From contig JACVVK020000321.1 of the NCBI GenBank assembly GCA_018292915.2, positions 295,001 through 359,000 of the forward strand: a DNA stretch of 64,000 nucleotides, in the 5' to 3' direction. Positions 41,999 through 55,594 of the stretch are shown here, one piece after another (position 1 is the first letter of the stretch; every line of letters begins with the position of its first letter). Source of the stretch: Batillaria attramentaria (Eukaryota; Mollusca; Gastropoda; Batillariidae). The notes beneath the pieces are model-generated. The model made no database searches and had not been told where the DNA came from. It saw only the letters and a program-made list of their open reading frames with translations. The translations under genes and the position numbers were made by a program.

Positions 41999-42559
41999 AG
42001 CATGTTGTTGAAAGTGCATAGTCTATACAGATGTTAGCAGAAAACTGTAGATACGCATGACACAAATGACATCCTCTGACATACCAGGTGTGCCGCTGTT
42101 TCCTGCCTAGGAAAATTATGCAAAACTTGCTCTGTGTAAATGAGTTTGTGTCTTCACTTGCTCTCAAAGCGTGTCTTTCTTCTTTGTGTCTTGCGATAAT
42201 ACTGACCAGTAGACTGCCAGAGCTGTCTTTCTATATTGTGAATTAATTTTTTTTTTGGCTTCTTTGTATTATGTGATCACTCTCGCCTGTAGACTGAGGG
42301 TTTTTTTTTCTGTCATTTGAATTAATAAGTTTTGTGGTTTTCCGTTCAAAATGAAAGTTGGCACCAAAAGCTGAATCAAGATGTTTTTTTTAACATGTGC
42401 ACCTGTGTGTTCACATTACAGTAGAAGGCCTGATAAAAGTAAGGTGTGCACAGGTGCTAAACAATGCACAGTTCACCAAGATGTAGGTTTCGTTTTGCTG
42501 ATGCAGCTCATTGTAAATTTGCAGTGATGTTTTCAGTAAAATACTGAGTCACCAGCTGT

Positions 42560-44950
42560 GTGTTTCTTGTGTGTGTAGATTTTAGTATTGTTTTGTTTTG
42601 CTCTCTCTCTCTTTCTTTACTTCGTGCTTTCTTCTTTTCCTCCTTTGGAGGGACTGACTCCAACCACAACCACAATGTACCACCAGCACCAGGGAATCGA
42701 CAAAATTATTTCTTAACTACTGAGGGAAGAAATCTTCAGCTTTGAGAAACGTGAGAACCTGATTAGGGAAATGAACGAGTTTTCTGCTGGGGAAAAAAAT
42801 GCTGTTGGTAATCAATGGAAACTGTGTCCAGGACTGAACCCATGTCAGTACCCGCAGGCACCCGTTAGCTGGCCTATCAACGCAACTGGCCATGCGCATT
42901 ATGAAATGTTGCAACTGCTTCCAGAACAAGGTAAGGTTCTGGGACCGCAAGTGTGGGTTTTGGCCATTGTTTTGGCAACAGGGCAGTCTCGCTGCTACTG
43001 TGACGCAAGCCACTCGGGCGACCTAACACACACACACTCTCCATGCTTTCTGTGTTCGAGAGGTAAAACACTGGGAGACTGCGACCTTGCTGTCAGACAA
43101 ACATAGGCTAGTGGCACCTGTCGGATTCTGTTTCGGCCTCGGCCCTCTAAGGTCCTTTGTACTCTGATCACAGTGATCGGTTTTGTCCGGCTGTCAAATA
43201 CGTCAGCGACCCTGTAAGCCGCCGATGTGTGATGTTAGGACATCAGAACAAAGACAGGATTACAAAATTGTGTGACAAAATGCCGTCACACCGGCGTCAG
43301 TAACTTAAATATGATTTAACAGCGATCGCAGGAGATTAGGTGATGGCGGCATAGTCATGGTTCGCTGGTCAGGTTGCGCATACACACAGGTCCCTCATGC
43401 ACCTATCACGTGTCCCTGGTGGCGGCTCCCAGTCGGTCATTAACATTTCCATCGGTTATTTCGACCGCACATACAGTCCAAGATTACTGGTTGGCGGCTT
43501 CGTCAGTACAAGACAATTGAAGTGGTGGTGGTGGTTTTTGTGTTTGTTTGTGTTTTGTTTGTTTGTTTTGTTGTTGTTTTTTTTTTGTTGTTGTTTGTTT
43601 GTTTTTTTTTTGTTTTTTTTTTTGGGGGGGGGGTCTGCAGAAAAGTATTTGTTAAAAACTGAAATGACAAAATGGCAATTCATTCTTGCAGAGAAATCGA
43701 CTTTCCTGCAGATAACGTTGACGATGGGTAACAAAATAGCTTTTCTGCAGAGAAAATTATTTTCTGTCGGAAAGTCGAGGGTTTTTTTTCAGAAAAGTTT
43801 TTTTTTTTAAAAGAAAAAAACTGTGCTATTTCCAAACAGGACTGTGCCTTGGGGGGGGGGGGGGGGCAGTTTTTCTTTACCTTTTTTGTGCAGGAAAACT
43901 CTCTTCAGTCAGAAAAACGGGATTGTCAATTTTTCTGAAAAAAACAACAATGGTTTCGTCATCTATCGACAGCCATGATATACATGGGTTTTTTTTTTGT
44001 CTGTTTGTTTGTTTGTTTGTTTTTCTCATCGTATATATTATTATTATTATATTAGTCTCCCCGTACACCTTCAAACCGGTACGCCACGGTTACACCCCGT
44101 TTATATGTCAGAAAACGAACTCATGAACACAGGTACCCTTGCCAGTAAGTGCGTACCTACTGAGTGAGTCCACCGGTATTTACCTCCCTACCAACACAAC
44201 AATGCCCGCCTTACCCTGTCGCCCTGGGGGGGAATACAGAGTCAAGCTAGGTCAGCAAACAATACATAATACAGTGTACACCCCTCCCTGCCTCGCCGCA
44301 CTGACGACGACCAAACCGCGATCATGCGATACTGACGCCGTATATGGAATGGCGTGATTTCGGTGACTCTAGTCTGTCCTCATTTTAAGTGGCGCGCCTA
44401 CACCGACTTCACTGATACATTTCCGTGTTATTGAGGAACCGTACACCACAACAAGGAAGAAGATAGTACAAGTCTCACTGCAGCGGCGGAAAAGTAAGTC
44501 TTTGCCTCGAGTCAACTTTCCTTGCACTCCCCCCCCCCCCCCCCCCCCCCGTTCTGCATAGCAAGTTTGTTTTCACGAGTGGCTAGCGGTGTTCAGTTGT
44601 CGCTCGCAACTGACTGCGTCCAGGTAATGCAATTTTGTGCATGCCTATCATTAATATTATTGGTACTTGCTAGGCACAAATTATTTGAAAAACTGAAAAA
44701 GTGTTGAAACTAGGCTACTTGTAAACAAAAACGCGATCAGTGACTGAGGGACTCGTGACAAAATATATACAGCCTTTTACTCTATACGTCTGTGCTGGGG
44801 ACAGTCCTGACATTATTGAGAACAGTTGTGGAAGGGTGTTTCAGCCGCCCCCCCCCCCCCCCACTCAGTCCCCCCAGTCTGGAATGAGGAAGTCGGCACG
44901 GTCCTTGCCAAGCCTCTTATGTTCCACTCAACGTGTGATCATCACTGCAC
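42560..44950. other. Intergenic, simple repeats
   Basis: No supported gene. Contains a GTTT/T-run/G-run composite (43535-43633), poly(dG) near 43851-43866, poly(dC) near 44529-44550 and a possible splice donor GGAAAA|GTAAGT at 44491. Confidence 0.5.
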
Positions 44951-44959
44951 ATTGTAATT

Positions 44960-45385
44960 ATGGCGGGGCGGTCGGTGGTGTAGTGGTAAAGACTCGGTCA
45001 CCAGCCAGTGTGAGAAGTCAGGTTTGACTCTTTGAGTCCCTGACTTGGGACATCAAATTCAGTTGTTCTCTGTAGACTAGTATATAGGGCACATCGTCGG
45101 GGGGTTCTCTCTGTGTAGTCCGGCGTTCCTCCCCCCCCACCCCGTCCCCCCTCCCTCTGCTTTGGATACTAGTATTTTCAGCCTACAGACATTCATAAAA
45201 TAAATGCAGTTCTAAATTCCCAATGTTAAATACCTTTGCTAACCATCTTTACCAAATGATTGTAATGTCGGTGCTGTCCTATATCTGTGACTGAGAGAAT
45301 GCTTGTGATTCACGTGAGCGTTCGATGCTTTGAGTGGAAACTTAGGTAAAGGTCTGTATAACACCAATAATTATTATCAAAGCAC
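44960..45385 (+). mobile_element. tRNA-derived SINE, family 2, near full length
   Basis: Head GGCGGTCGGTGGTGTAGTGG, body with AAATGCAGTTCTAAATTCCC, TGATTGTAATGTC and GATTCACGTGAGCG, ending near an AATTATTATC tail. Confidence 0.75.
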
Positions 45386-45654
45386 TGTGCGTTTATTACC
45401 GCACGGTGCGGCTATTGCTGCACAGCCCGATTATTACTGCACTTACGACCGTGGGCACTGACAGGGGGCACAGACGATACACGATGTGACACGATAGACT
45501 GAAATGGGCTGATTTATACGCCGGCTAGACCCTGCCTTCTGTATAACTATTACAGGTTACAGTCCTTTTGGGTCGTCACCTTCTTAATTACTCTTATCAG
45601 TTATAAATGTACGTACTCTGTATGTGTACCATTATTATTTAATAGTACATGCTT

Positions 45655-45895
45655 TGGAAATGTTCAGCCCGCCAAATTTGAAAAATAAATGCAATTCTAA
45701 ATTCCGAAATTTAAATAGCTGAGCTGACCCTTCGCACCACGTGATTGTAATACGTTAATGTCCTGTGTGTGAGAGAATGCGTGTGATTCACGTGAGCGTG
45801 CGTGTTGGGTTTAGCTCGCGGCGCTTTGAGCCAAAATATTTGGAATAAAGCGCCTATATTAATGCGATTATTATTATTATTATTATTTAATAGTA
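45655..45895 (+). mobile_element. 5'-truncated SINE, family 2
   Basis: Shares AAATGCAATTCTAAATTCC, CACGTGATTGTAATAC and GATTCACGTGAGCG with the copy at 44960 and ends in (ATT)n. Its tail abuts the tail of the next, inverted copy. Confidence 0.8.
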
Positions 45896-46293
45896 ATATA
45901 ATAATAAGTGAGTATTGTATAGGCGCTCTACCCAGTTTCTTGAATCGGCTCAAAACGCCGCGAACTGAACCCAGTATGTATGCTCACGTGAATCACACGT
46001 ATTCTCTCACGCATTCTCTCACTCACTGGATATGAACACTACAATTACGTGGTGCGCAGGGTCAAATCGGCAATTTTTAGAATCAGTTTGGAACTGCATT
46101 TCAGTTATTTTCAAAATTTTGGGGCTGAACATTTCCGAAGTAGCGCCGTTGGGGGGGGGGGGGACCCCGACGATGATCGGCCCGAATGAACAGTACGGAG
46201 TGACAAATTCCATGCCCTGAGTGGGACTCCGACTCGAACCTCACCTATTGCATCGGTGACGAAATCGCGTAACCACTAGACCACCGACCGCCT
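45896..46293 (-). mobile_element. tRNA-derived SINE, family 2, inverted copy
   Basis: Minus-strand head GGCGGTCGGTGGTCTAGTGG with B-box GGTTCGAGTC at the high end. The tail faces the (ATT)n of the preceding copy. Confidence 0.8.
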
Positions 46294-46639
46294 CAACTTT
46301 ATAATAATTATTATTATTATTATTATTTGCAGTAATTGTCAGTAGCAGTTTCGGTAGATACTGAGGGAAATGAAATATTGCCTGTTGCAATTGCACTCAG
46401 TCTGTGAGCAACGTGACGCCCTTGGGCGTGTGTACTGACATCACGAGAAACTGACAGGACCTGACCACAGCTTTGGCACGGTGTGTAATTGAAATAGACT
46501 CAAGTTTTTCCAGTGCTACACCCGTGCAAAAAGTGCTGACGGTGATAACTTATGTTTGAAATAGGAGCATGCACACGTCGTTGCATTGTAGTAACGCGGT
46601 TTTTTGTTTTGTTTTGTTTGTTTGTTTGTTTTGCTGTCC

Positions 46640-47085
46640 CAACGCTTTTTGCCAGCCCCAGTGGTGTTCCTCCCAGGTCATGGGTGGAATCCACGGAGGG
46701 CTCGGAAGCTGGGGCAATTTTTTATTATTTTTATTATGCATGATGATGGGGATGAGGATGATGGTAAGATGATGCTATGGAGGTCCGTGTGGTTTGGGAC
46801 TGCGGGACAAGGTCGCATTCCACGCTTCCTGTCATAAATATCCCGGCATTAACCAGGCCCGGGAACTACGGCACCTGCGGTGCCGGCCGTGTAATCATCC
46901 ACATCATAAGACGTGTCATACCAAGGGAAGCACCCCTAAAGTCGCACCCTTGAAGTGGGTGATCTCGGCTGTGTGGCAACAGCCTCCCCATTGGGCCCAT
47001 AGCACACCCGCTCTGGGTAGGAGCCGACCTAGGTAGGAAAAATCCCGCTTGCCTCGGCTGGGACTCGAACCCGTATTGTCGTATT
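46640..47085 (-). mobile_element. SINE-like element, family 4, abutting a MITE
   Basis: Contains GGTCATGGGTGGAATCCACGG and a C-rich middle. Near its high end is CTGGGACTCGAACCCG, which on the minus strand reads as a B-box-like GGGTTCGAGTCCC. The following MITE begins immediately after, apparently interrupting the head. Confidence 0.5.
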
Positions 47086-47369
47086 CAGGGCCTGTATGTA
47101 AAAGTCGAGGTTAATTTAACCCACGGCTACGGGCCTAACCCAGACTAGGACAAAAGAAACCCAAAAGCAAAATTAAATTTAAAAAAGGAAGCGAAGATAG
47201 GAAGAAAAAAATCGTTCTATAACGGTTTAGGCACCTAGCTGGAATAGGCCCGCTTCTTGATTTAAAGCAAAAAACAACAGAAAATTTAACCCTAGAGGTA
47301 GTTTAGTTCGAGGTTAGGCTGTAACCCAGGGCTAAAAGCCCTAACCCCGACTATTACATACGCGCCCAG
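47086..47369. mobile_element. MITE copy 1 (TIR family with GGGCCCGTATGTAA ends)
   Basis: Ends are inverted repeats of about 26 bp (CAGGGCCTGTATGTAA against CTGGGCGCGTATGTAA). The body has CCCACGGCTACGGGCCTAAC, GGCACCTAGCTGGAAT and TAACCC-rich parts. No coding capacity. Confidence 0.85.
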
Positions 47370-48704
47370 ATACTTGTATGCTAAAAACAGCACACAGAGG
47401 TGGGATCGTTCCCGCGTGACATAATTCACTTTGTAGCTAAGTACTCAATCAAGTACCTTAAAACTAAGCGTATCTTGATCTGTATGCTGGGAACGCGAAT
47501 ACCATAGTTGCAGCAAGTACGCTGTATGTGTACACTTACTGTGTTACAACACACCCGGGCCGGCTTCATCCACAAACTTAACATCAGCCGCAGATTTGGG
47601 TAAACAGTTTACGTAAGCACTGAGGCACAAAGATTCCAGCTCATTCTAATTTTACCTTACAGGTCACCCCACCGGCCGGTACTATATACACATATAAGGG
47701 AGGACAGTGTGTGTGTCTACCAGGGGAGTCCGGCTGTTGACTCATCAGCGATTACCTGGCAGCGACAGCTGAGGGTGGAACAAGCAGGTTAATTTATATT
47801 ATGTTTTGGTTTTGTTTTTGTTGTTGCTTATTTATTTATTTGTTCACAATCGAAACATACAGTTTTGGGTGAGCTTTTCTCCAATATCCTTTCTGACTTT
47901 TTTTTTTTAATCCATCTTGAAAATTAACGAAATTGCGGACATTTGAATGAAAGTATGGGTGCGGTTGCACCCACGACGTACGTCGAATTAAACCTTGACT
48001 GTGAAACGAAACAGGTGGGTTTGAATAATAGCACAGCGTACGTGTCTATGTATCTTGTTCAATTGACGCTCCCGTGTTAACTGTTTGTTTGAGCAGTGAA
48101 CGGTAGTCAGTAGGCGGACCATACCTAGCCCCCAGTGAAAACTGCACCCCTCGGTATGTTAAAAACTAAAAGTGAATCTCCGATACGCTGGAATTCCCGA
48201 AGCATACAGCACTGTCAGTTGAAGTGACTACTGATAGGAATTGTCATACCGCTGATATTACGCGAACCAAAAGCGCGCTGGCTTGAGTTAAAGTGAATGT
48301 ACAGATAGGAATTTTGTTTGTACACAGTCAAGTTTCGACTTCCTTCCGAGCGCAGGCCGTCAACCACAGTGGCTGTTCATACCACCCAGTGATGTGTAGA
48401 CTGAGACTCAGTTTGGTCAGAGGGGGTGGGGGATACCTACAGGTTTGGGAGAGGTCTGCGTAATCTGCGTCACCGATACGCAACGCATAGTTGAAGTAGA
48501 GCGGGCGCCTGTGAAGGTGTGTGAGTGAGAATGCTTGTGTGACTCAACGCGAGATTCTAGAACAGGTAGGACGCATGGCTTTCGTCTCCGCTCTTTCGCT
48601 TGATTTGCTTCATTTTGCTGAACTTACGTTTCAGTGTTTCAGCGTCAGTTTTGCCTTTAATTTTTGACTTTCGTGTAAAGTTTCTGTTTGATACGTTTTT
48701 CGTT

Positions 48705-48772
<68 letters not shown>

Positions 48773-50363
48773 ACTGCCGAATGAGTATTCAGTACGGCTT
48801 TTTTACTTGACGTGACCTGTCTGTGTTGACTATACATAACATACCCAGATACTAACTCAGTCAAATGAAAATACACTTGTCACGTGGAGTAACTGGCACC
48901 ATTTTAGACGAAAAGTTTACAAACTAGAGGGAATAGTGTCTGGTATACAGGTGAGAATGTTTTCTGGGCATTGTGAGTGGCGAACACGCAATACCAGCGC
49001 AATGTGCTTGGGTAGGACTTGTCGATTTTCGATGAATGTCACATGTAGCAGATTTGGCAAGAGCGTCTTTGCATGCCAAGATAAGAGGGGGGGGGGGCAC
49101 TTGTTCTTACGGTAACTTGCCCCCACCCCCTCCCCGCCCCCTTACATTAGGGTAGGTAGGTCGGAAACCTTTTTTTTTTTTTTTTTTCATTGGTTTGAAG
49201 GTGAGCTGCAGTTTCAATGACGGGAATATGCTGCCCCTCGGAGTTGCTGTTCTACAGCAGACGACACAAAGAGGCCAAGCGAATGGGAAGATCAAAATGT
49301 CTGCGTGTTTTAATTATTTTTTTTTAACTCTCTCTATCAAGAAAGGTTAGGGTCGGCGTGGGTTACTGTAAGCATCGGTATTTTATTTCTTTGGTCTTAG
49401 TTTGAGTGTCTGTTTTGTATGACTTGTGAACGTGTCTCATTCATAATCATGAAAACGGACAAGTATGTTTGAATTTATTTATGGTTGGTAAACCAGGGTG
49501 ACTATGTTTTTGCAGCGATGTAAGATGAATTGGTGTGCAGGTTATGCATAGAAGACATTGATTCTGAGTGTGAGACTTTTGTATTTAAGTTGCGGCATTT
49601 GGTCGTTCAGTTTTCGGCTAGTCTTCTATAGTGCTGGCTTGGGAACCACGATGTTAGATTGTTGTTGAAGGTCGGCTGTCGTGTATCCTTGTATTGCGGA
49701 CGTGTAGGCGGGTGAGGGGGGAGGTAGGGGCTGGGGACGGGAATGAGCAATTATTATTAATTTATGAATCAGTACGGAAGTCCAAGTGCAGAAAAGGCAT
49801 CCGGACTGAAGAGTTGGACATAATGGTTCTCTGTTTAACGCCACAATTTGACAAGAGGTGTTTCAGCAGCCAAACCGCATCGGTTGCGGCAGTGAGTGAA
49901 TTGTTGCGCCTATGTCACTTCATCTTCAAGGGACTCGTTCAGTACAGCTCACTGTTTTCCAACCCAGTGAAAGCTACACTTCATACAGTGTTTTTTGTAT
50001 GACGTATGTGTGTATGTTTTCAAGTAAAATTTATGCTTATCCAGTGAAACTCCTGTGGTAATTGCAGGTATTATCCGTCACTGAGAAGGACCGTGACCTC
50101 AGTTTGGCGACACTGTCAGTGTGACTAACTTGAACCTACTTAGTTTTACACCAGAGAAGCAGTCAGAGCCTGTTCGAGTTTGTCAGTGCGGGTTCTCAGT
50201 GTGTTTTCAAACATCAGGTTCTGATGGCCTGTCAACTGACCTGGGTCCTAAAGCTTTGGTGAATCGGCGGATTTCCATCCGCTGGACTGACTTAACGTGA
50301 ACAATTACTTTTGGTACATCCATCGTGAGCAGAACACTAAATTTTAGAGAGAGAGAGAGAGAG

Positions 50364-50400
<37 letters not shown>

Positions 50401-50453
50401 CGGTGTGTGTGTGACGGTGTGTGTGTGTGTGTGTGGAGAGAGAGAGAGGAGAG

Positions 50454-50496
<43 letters not shown>

Positions 50497-51225
50497 AGAG
50501 AGAGGGGGGGGGGATGCTGCAGAACCCCCGGCGGCGCCTCCCCTCCCCCCCCCCTCCATCTCCCATTCTCCTCCTAGAAAATGGAAGTATAATATGTCAC
50601 GGTAGCGGAAGTGATCCCCCAGCCATTGTGAACTGACAAAGTTTTACCCCGTCGGTCATTCGCCTTCTAAGCATTTGACATCTTCACATGACTGCTCTCT
50701 CTCTCTCACTCTCTCTCTCTCTCTCTCTCTCTACAGTAACTTGGTTGTTCGGTCTAGGGTGAATGCTGCATTGTACTGATTTGTAGGCATGCTTAGTACG
50801 AGTGTCAGTTTCCGTGATCATAAAATGATAATGCGGCTGTCAGAAACTGACTAGCTGAGCACGAGATCGTGCAGACACACGCGCACAGACGCAGGCCGCA
50901 TGGGTAGAGAACTGACACGCACGCACTGACACACACTGACTCAGGCACGCCGCGTGCACACGCACAGACATACACACTGACACGCATGCAGGCAGGCACA
51001 TACCGCACGCACACGCGCGGCACGCACGCACGGCACTGACGCATGCACGCGCACGCACGCCGCACGCACGCACGCACCAACAACAACAACATCTTGACTG
51101 AGCAACAATCACTTGAACACCGATGGTTTATGCACGTACTACTGACTGGAGAATGTCAGTATTTTTCCGCGCACAGAGAGAGAGAGAGAGAGAGACACAC
51201 ACACACACACACACACACACGCCGT

Positions 51226-51314
<89 letters not shown>

Positions 51315-51500
51315 TAGAGACAGAGAGAGAGAGAGAGATCCAACAAAATTACAACTGAGCAACAATCAGCACAGTCGGTACTGTAATTACGTGTACTGGT
51401 ATACATTTTCTACCGTGCTCAACTTCAGTGTTTAACTGTGACACTTAGCAGCAAAATAGCCTCCATTGCTTTGTGCTTGTGCGGCCTGAAAGCCCTAAAT
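47370..51500. other. Intergenic region rich in dinucleotide repeats
   Basis: Holds (AC)n at 48709-48767, compound (GA)n(GT)n at 50347-50505, (CT)n at 50693-50732, alternating purine-pyrimidine GCAC-rich DNA at 50866-51076, and (GA)n(CA)n at 51176-51335. No supported coding exon; possible donor AACAG|GTAGGA near 48567. Confidence 0.6.
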
Positions 51501-51540
51501 ACTCATTAGCTCAGTATGGCACTATCAGTCTGTTATTGTG

Positions 51541-52730
51541 CTTTAGCTCATTCATCACTTTAATTTTAACAATGAGCCACGTAATCCCACATTGATATGC
51601 ATGTTTTAAATCCTTGCTGTGGGAAAGCGATTAAGCATTCCGAATAAGTGCGGTGTGTCAGTAACAATCAGTACATTTGTATGCACACATTTTGCATCGT
51701 GGCTGTATTCCCATTCTACTTTTGACACTGGCATGTTCAGTGACATTGTTCTTTAGCTTATACACCACTTTCATTTTGACAGTCAGCTGTGCATTTCGAC
51801 AGTAATGTTCATAGGCATGCATTTTTAACTTGACCCCTTGCTGTGAGGAAGCGATTAAACTGAGGCCGGGGCTAGTGCTGCCATTTCTGTGCTCACAGAT
51901 CGTGCTCACAGAGTTGTTTCGTGGTATCTGTCATCACACCACACAGACACCTAGGCCCGCATGTTAAACTCGAGGTTAATTTAACCCACGGCTACGGGCC
52001 TAACCCAGACTAGGACAAAAGAAACCCCAAAACAAAATTAAATTAAAAAAAAAAAAGGAAGCGAAGAAAGAAAGACAAAAATCTTTCTATAACGGCATAG
52101 GCACCTTGCTGGAATGGACCCGCTTCCTGATTTAAAACAGAAAAACAACAGAAAACTTTACCCTAGAGCTAGTTTAGCTGTAACCTGGGCTAAACTCCCT
52201 AACCCCGACTTTTACATGCGAGCCCTGGACATTGAAAGCGTCTGTCATGCTGGCACTGAGCCAGCAAAAGCGTACTCGATGACGCGACGACCACACCGGC
52301 TGAGCGCTTCAGTAGTTAAACAACAGTTGTAGAATTCGAATGTTCCACCTGTCGCACAAAGTGTAAACAACATTGTGTCGCATTAAAAGCTGTACTAATC
52401 ATCAAGATAGAGTATTTCGATCGTACAGGCGCACTCACGAGCGAAACTGTTCCAAAGCATAAGTTGTCTTAGCAAAGATAGAGTTAGCCCATTAAAATGC
52501 AGCTGAGTATGAAAGAAAGCATCAAACAATTTTTTTTTCTGTGCACAACTTTTGCAGTGTGTTCACTGTGTCACCGGCACTCTGACATAGTTCTCAGTTT
52601 AGCCCATAGGTCACTTCCATTTTAACAGTGAGCTGTGCATTTCGACATACAAATTATTCACATGCCTGCACATATTTTAAATCCTTGCTGTGAGAAAGCG
52701 ATTAAGCATGACGATTTAGTGCACTGTGTG
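51541..52730. repeat. Three diverged copies of a ~120-bp repeat, split by a MITE
   Basis: Segments at 51541-51660, 51751-51860 and 52591-52730 share CACTT..ATTTTAACA, GAGC-TG, CATGC and CCTTGCTGTG.GAAAGCGATTAA. Copies two and three are separated by a MITE insertion. Confidence 0.75.
51951..52228. mobile_element. MITE copy 2
   Basis: Same family as 47086 and 55736; end sequences CTAGGCCCGCATGTTAA and (reverse) CCAGGGCTCGCATGTAA. Confidence 0.85.
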
Positions 52731-53769
52731 AAAATGAAATACAGCATCAGCCGACTGGTATCCGGCAACCCCTGCATCACGTCATGATCAACGTCACGCT
52801 TTCTGCTTTAATTTCATCTCATTTCTGACACCTGTAGACAAAGGATTGCCCAACGTGCAAACGTAAGCAAAAAAGAAGAAAAAAAAAAAAGAGGAAATTT
52901 ACTGCCATGCACTTAGCGTCCTTCGTTAGCATGCAGACAAAGCCGCAGAGGTCGCATGCCATGTGTCACGCTGTGTGTTAGTGACGGTCCGGGAATGGTT
53001 CAGTGCTTGGTCATGTGAGAGCCATATGTCACAGTGCAGAAACTACGCACTATACAGCCTGGTGTGTGAGGGTGGGGTTGGGGAACGCCTGACCGCGTGC
53101 AGTTTGCGGTACCGAGAGTACTGTGACCTGAGACTGAGATGCGATGTCACCAAGAAGTAGGTCTATGCGTGTAGCAGTCTACAGGACCTTGCTGTGTGGT
53201 AGTTCATCAGTTTATGCCCAGCGGCTAACCCCGCGCCCCGCGAAACAAAAGCCAGCAAACCGCAACTCAGGTTTCTGCATCAGAGCATCTTTACGATCTT
53301 AACTGCTCATTTTATCACTAAGTGGTTATTTGTTCATCATGTAGCATTTTTGTTTATGAATTATGTTTTCGTATGGGTTTTTGTATGGCATCTCTATACT
53401 GACTCACAGAAGCTGGATGTCAAACACCATGCAAAAATGGAAACTGAAAACATCTTGTGATTATTCAACTGCCGTGATCGTCATATGGCATCCAAGATGT
53501 CCAGATTTATTTTATTTTTTTAGATCAGAGGCAAATGGCTTGCGCTAGAATACAAATCAATTTAAAGTGATGTTTTTAAAACAAGAACAAATTTAAATAT
53601 GACGGGTTCGTCTTTTGTAAATTTTGCGTGAAGGCGGACTTTCTCGTTTTTCACGGGCGGCCTTCTGTGTAGCCTGTCCCGTGCTCGTTGTCAGGCGCTC
53701 ACTGGTCAGTCGGCCGGCCGGCGCTGCAGCGGCAACATGCTTACGTGCTAAGCTTGCTAGGGGTGAACA

Positions 53770-53770
<1 letters not shown>

Positions 53771-53816
<46 letters not shown>

Positions 53817-53840
53817 GTGTGTGTGTGTGTGTGCGTGTGT
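53771..53840. repeat. (GT)n microsatellite
   Basis: GT repeat with occasional GC. The surrounding 52731-55590 has no supported gene. Confidence 0.85.
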
Positions 53841-55594
53841 ATGTATGTGTAATCTGTAGATGTAAGTGGGTGTGTGGGATGGAGTTTGCGAGGGTGGGTG
53901 CGTTGTGTGAAAGAGGCTGGATTTAAACTTTAAAAAAAAAAAAAAAAAATTCAAGTTTGGCGCGTGTGCTATCGGTGCAGACGTAGAAGGTTTCCAGATT
54001 ATTCGACAGATTCTACGTTGCTGTAGTCAATCACTGAGCTGCCACTTAAGACGTTAAAATAATGTATTCATCCATCAATGACTTTCCGACAACGATCTAT
54101 GGAAATTTGTTGAAAGATGGCCCCCTGACTTTGTTCGCCTTACGAAACCATTTTGATGAATGATGTGGGTCCTTCCAGTTGAGGTCAAGACGTCGCCTTC
54201 GGCCCGGTATTTGTGACCTTCGTTACCTATGACCCTTGGGTCTCTACCCCAGGCAGTCACAGTTTGTTGTCACGTGGTGATGTACTGGCGGGTGGGTATG
54301 AGAGTGAATACGGGAGGTAAGAGGGGGGATTTACAGTGACAAATGGTTGTAGTCCCTCTTTATGTTCTGGACTTGTAGCTCTGTTCTGGTCTTGTAGCTC
54401 TGTTCTCTGGGTTTTGATTTATGTCGAAGTGCCCTCAGGGCGTGGACCTCGACAGGGATTTTTACCTTCTGTACCTTAGACCGAGGCGTCACTGCGTCGT
54501 TTTCACTTTGTCTCTCTTATCTAGCGATATCGTGGGAAACATGAAAGCTCGATATTGAGCAGATGGTTGTTGAAACTTTAAACCCACGAGCCAACACTTG
54601 AAACCAAGAAACTGACGAATTATTGAGCCCGAACTCCGGAGCGAACACAAATAAACAAGAGTTACAAGTAGTGACAATGCCACATGGGTTAAAAACAGAC
54701 TGACAACCTTTGCCCCACAAGAATAAGGTCTGTACTGTAGAAATGAGTGTAGTGTTTTTGGTGCGAGATATTGTGAATCTAGCTGGCTTACAGTTTCTCA
54801 GAATACATGTACTAGTACAAACTGATTTATCAAGACGTGCCTTTACACACGTAATTTATATCAGTTATACTTGTTTACGTGCAAATACCCAGGAAATACA
54901 ATAAATGACACAAGTTTCGGACCGAATGACAGACCAGAAACTGAAAGAAACAGACTATTTAAAGCGGTGGGCAAATGGGATTTGAAAAAAAAATTGAGGG
55001 GAGGGGGGGTGTGAAAGGCAGGGGAGGGATGAGGGGGGGGGGTGAGAGATCCAGAGCCTGGACAAAAAGAAACTGAATCAAGGATCAAGAAAACTTTATT
55101 TTTCAACGGTAGAGGTAATTAGCGTAAAACAGCCAATTTTCATACCTGCCGTTGCTAATTCTAGTAGTATCTATTCTGGCAATGTCTATCTAAAGCAACA
55201 CACAAACACACACAGAGTCCCATGTCAGTACAGCAACAGGAACAAAACAGAAATACCAACGAATCCATAGTTAAAGAAACTACACACTAATTAAAGAACA
55301 TTAGAGAAGAAGAAGAATGAATGAATACCCGCGACAGCCATGACATACACAACGTAGACTTGACCGGATGTGGGGGGACGGGGGGACGGATCCGGCTTTC
55401 CCTATCAGTCTGCTATCAGACGTAGACTGAAAATGGTAGGTGGTCACGCTAAGTGGTCCCTGTTGCTGTGACACTATCCGAGATGGGGGTGGTTGTCACA
55501 GCCGAAAAGGCCCCGCTTCAGCCCGCCTTCTTGCTGTATCAATTTTCCAGTTAGGATGGTCTCTCACCTGGGACCAGGCTGAGTGTGTATACGC

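Noticed and set aside
50207..50566. His/Thr-rich and Cys/Val-rich frames over dinucleotide repeats
   Set aside because: Translation of (CA)n, (GT)n and (GA)n tracts only.
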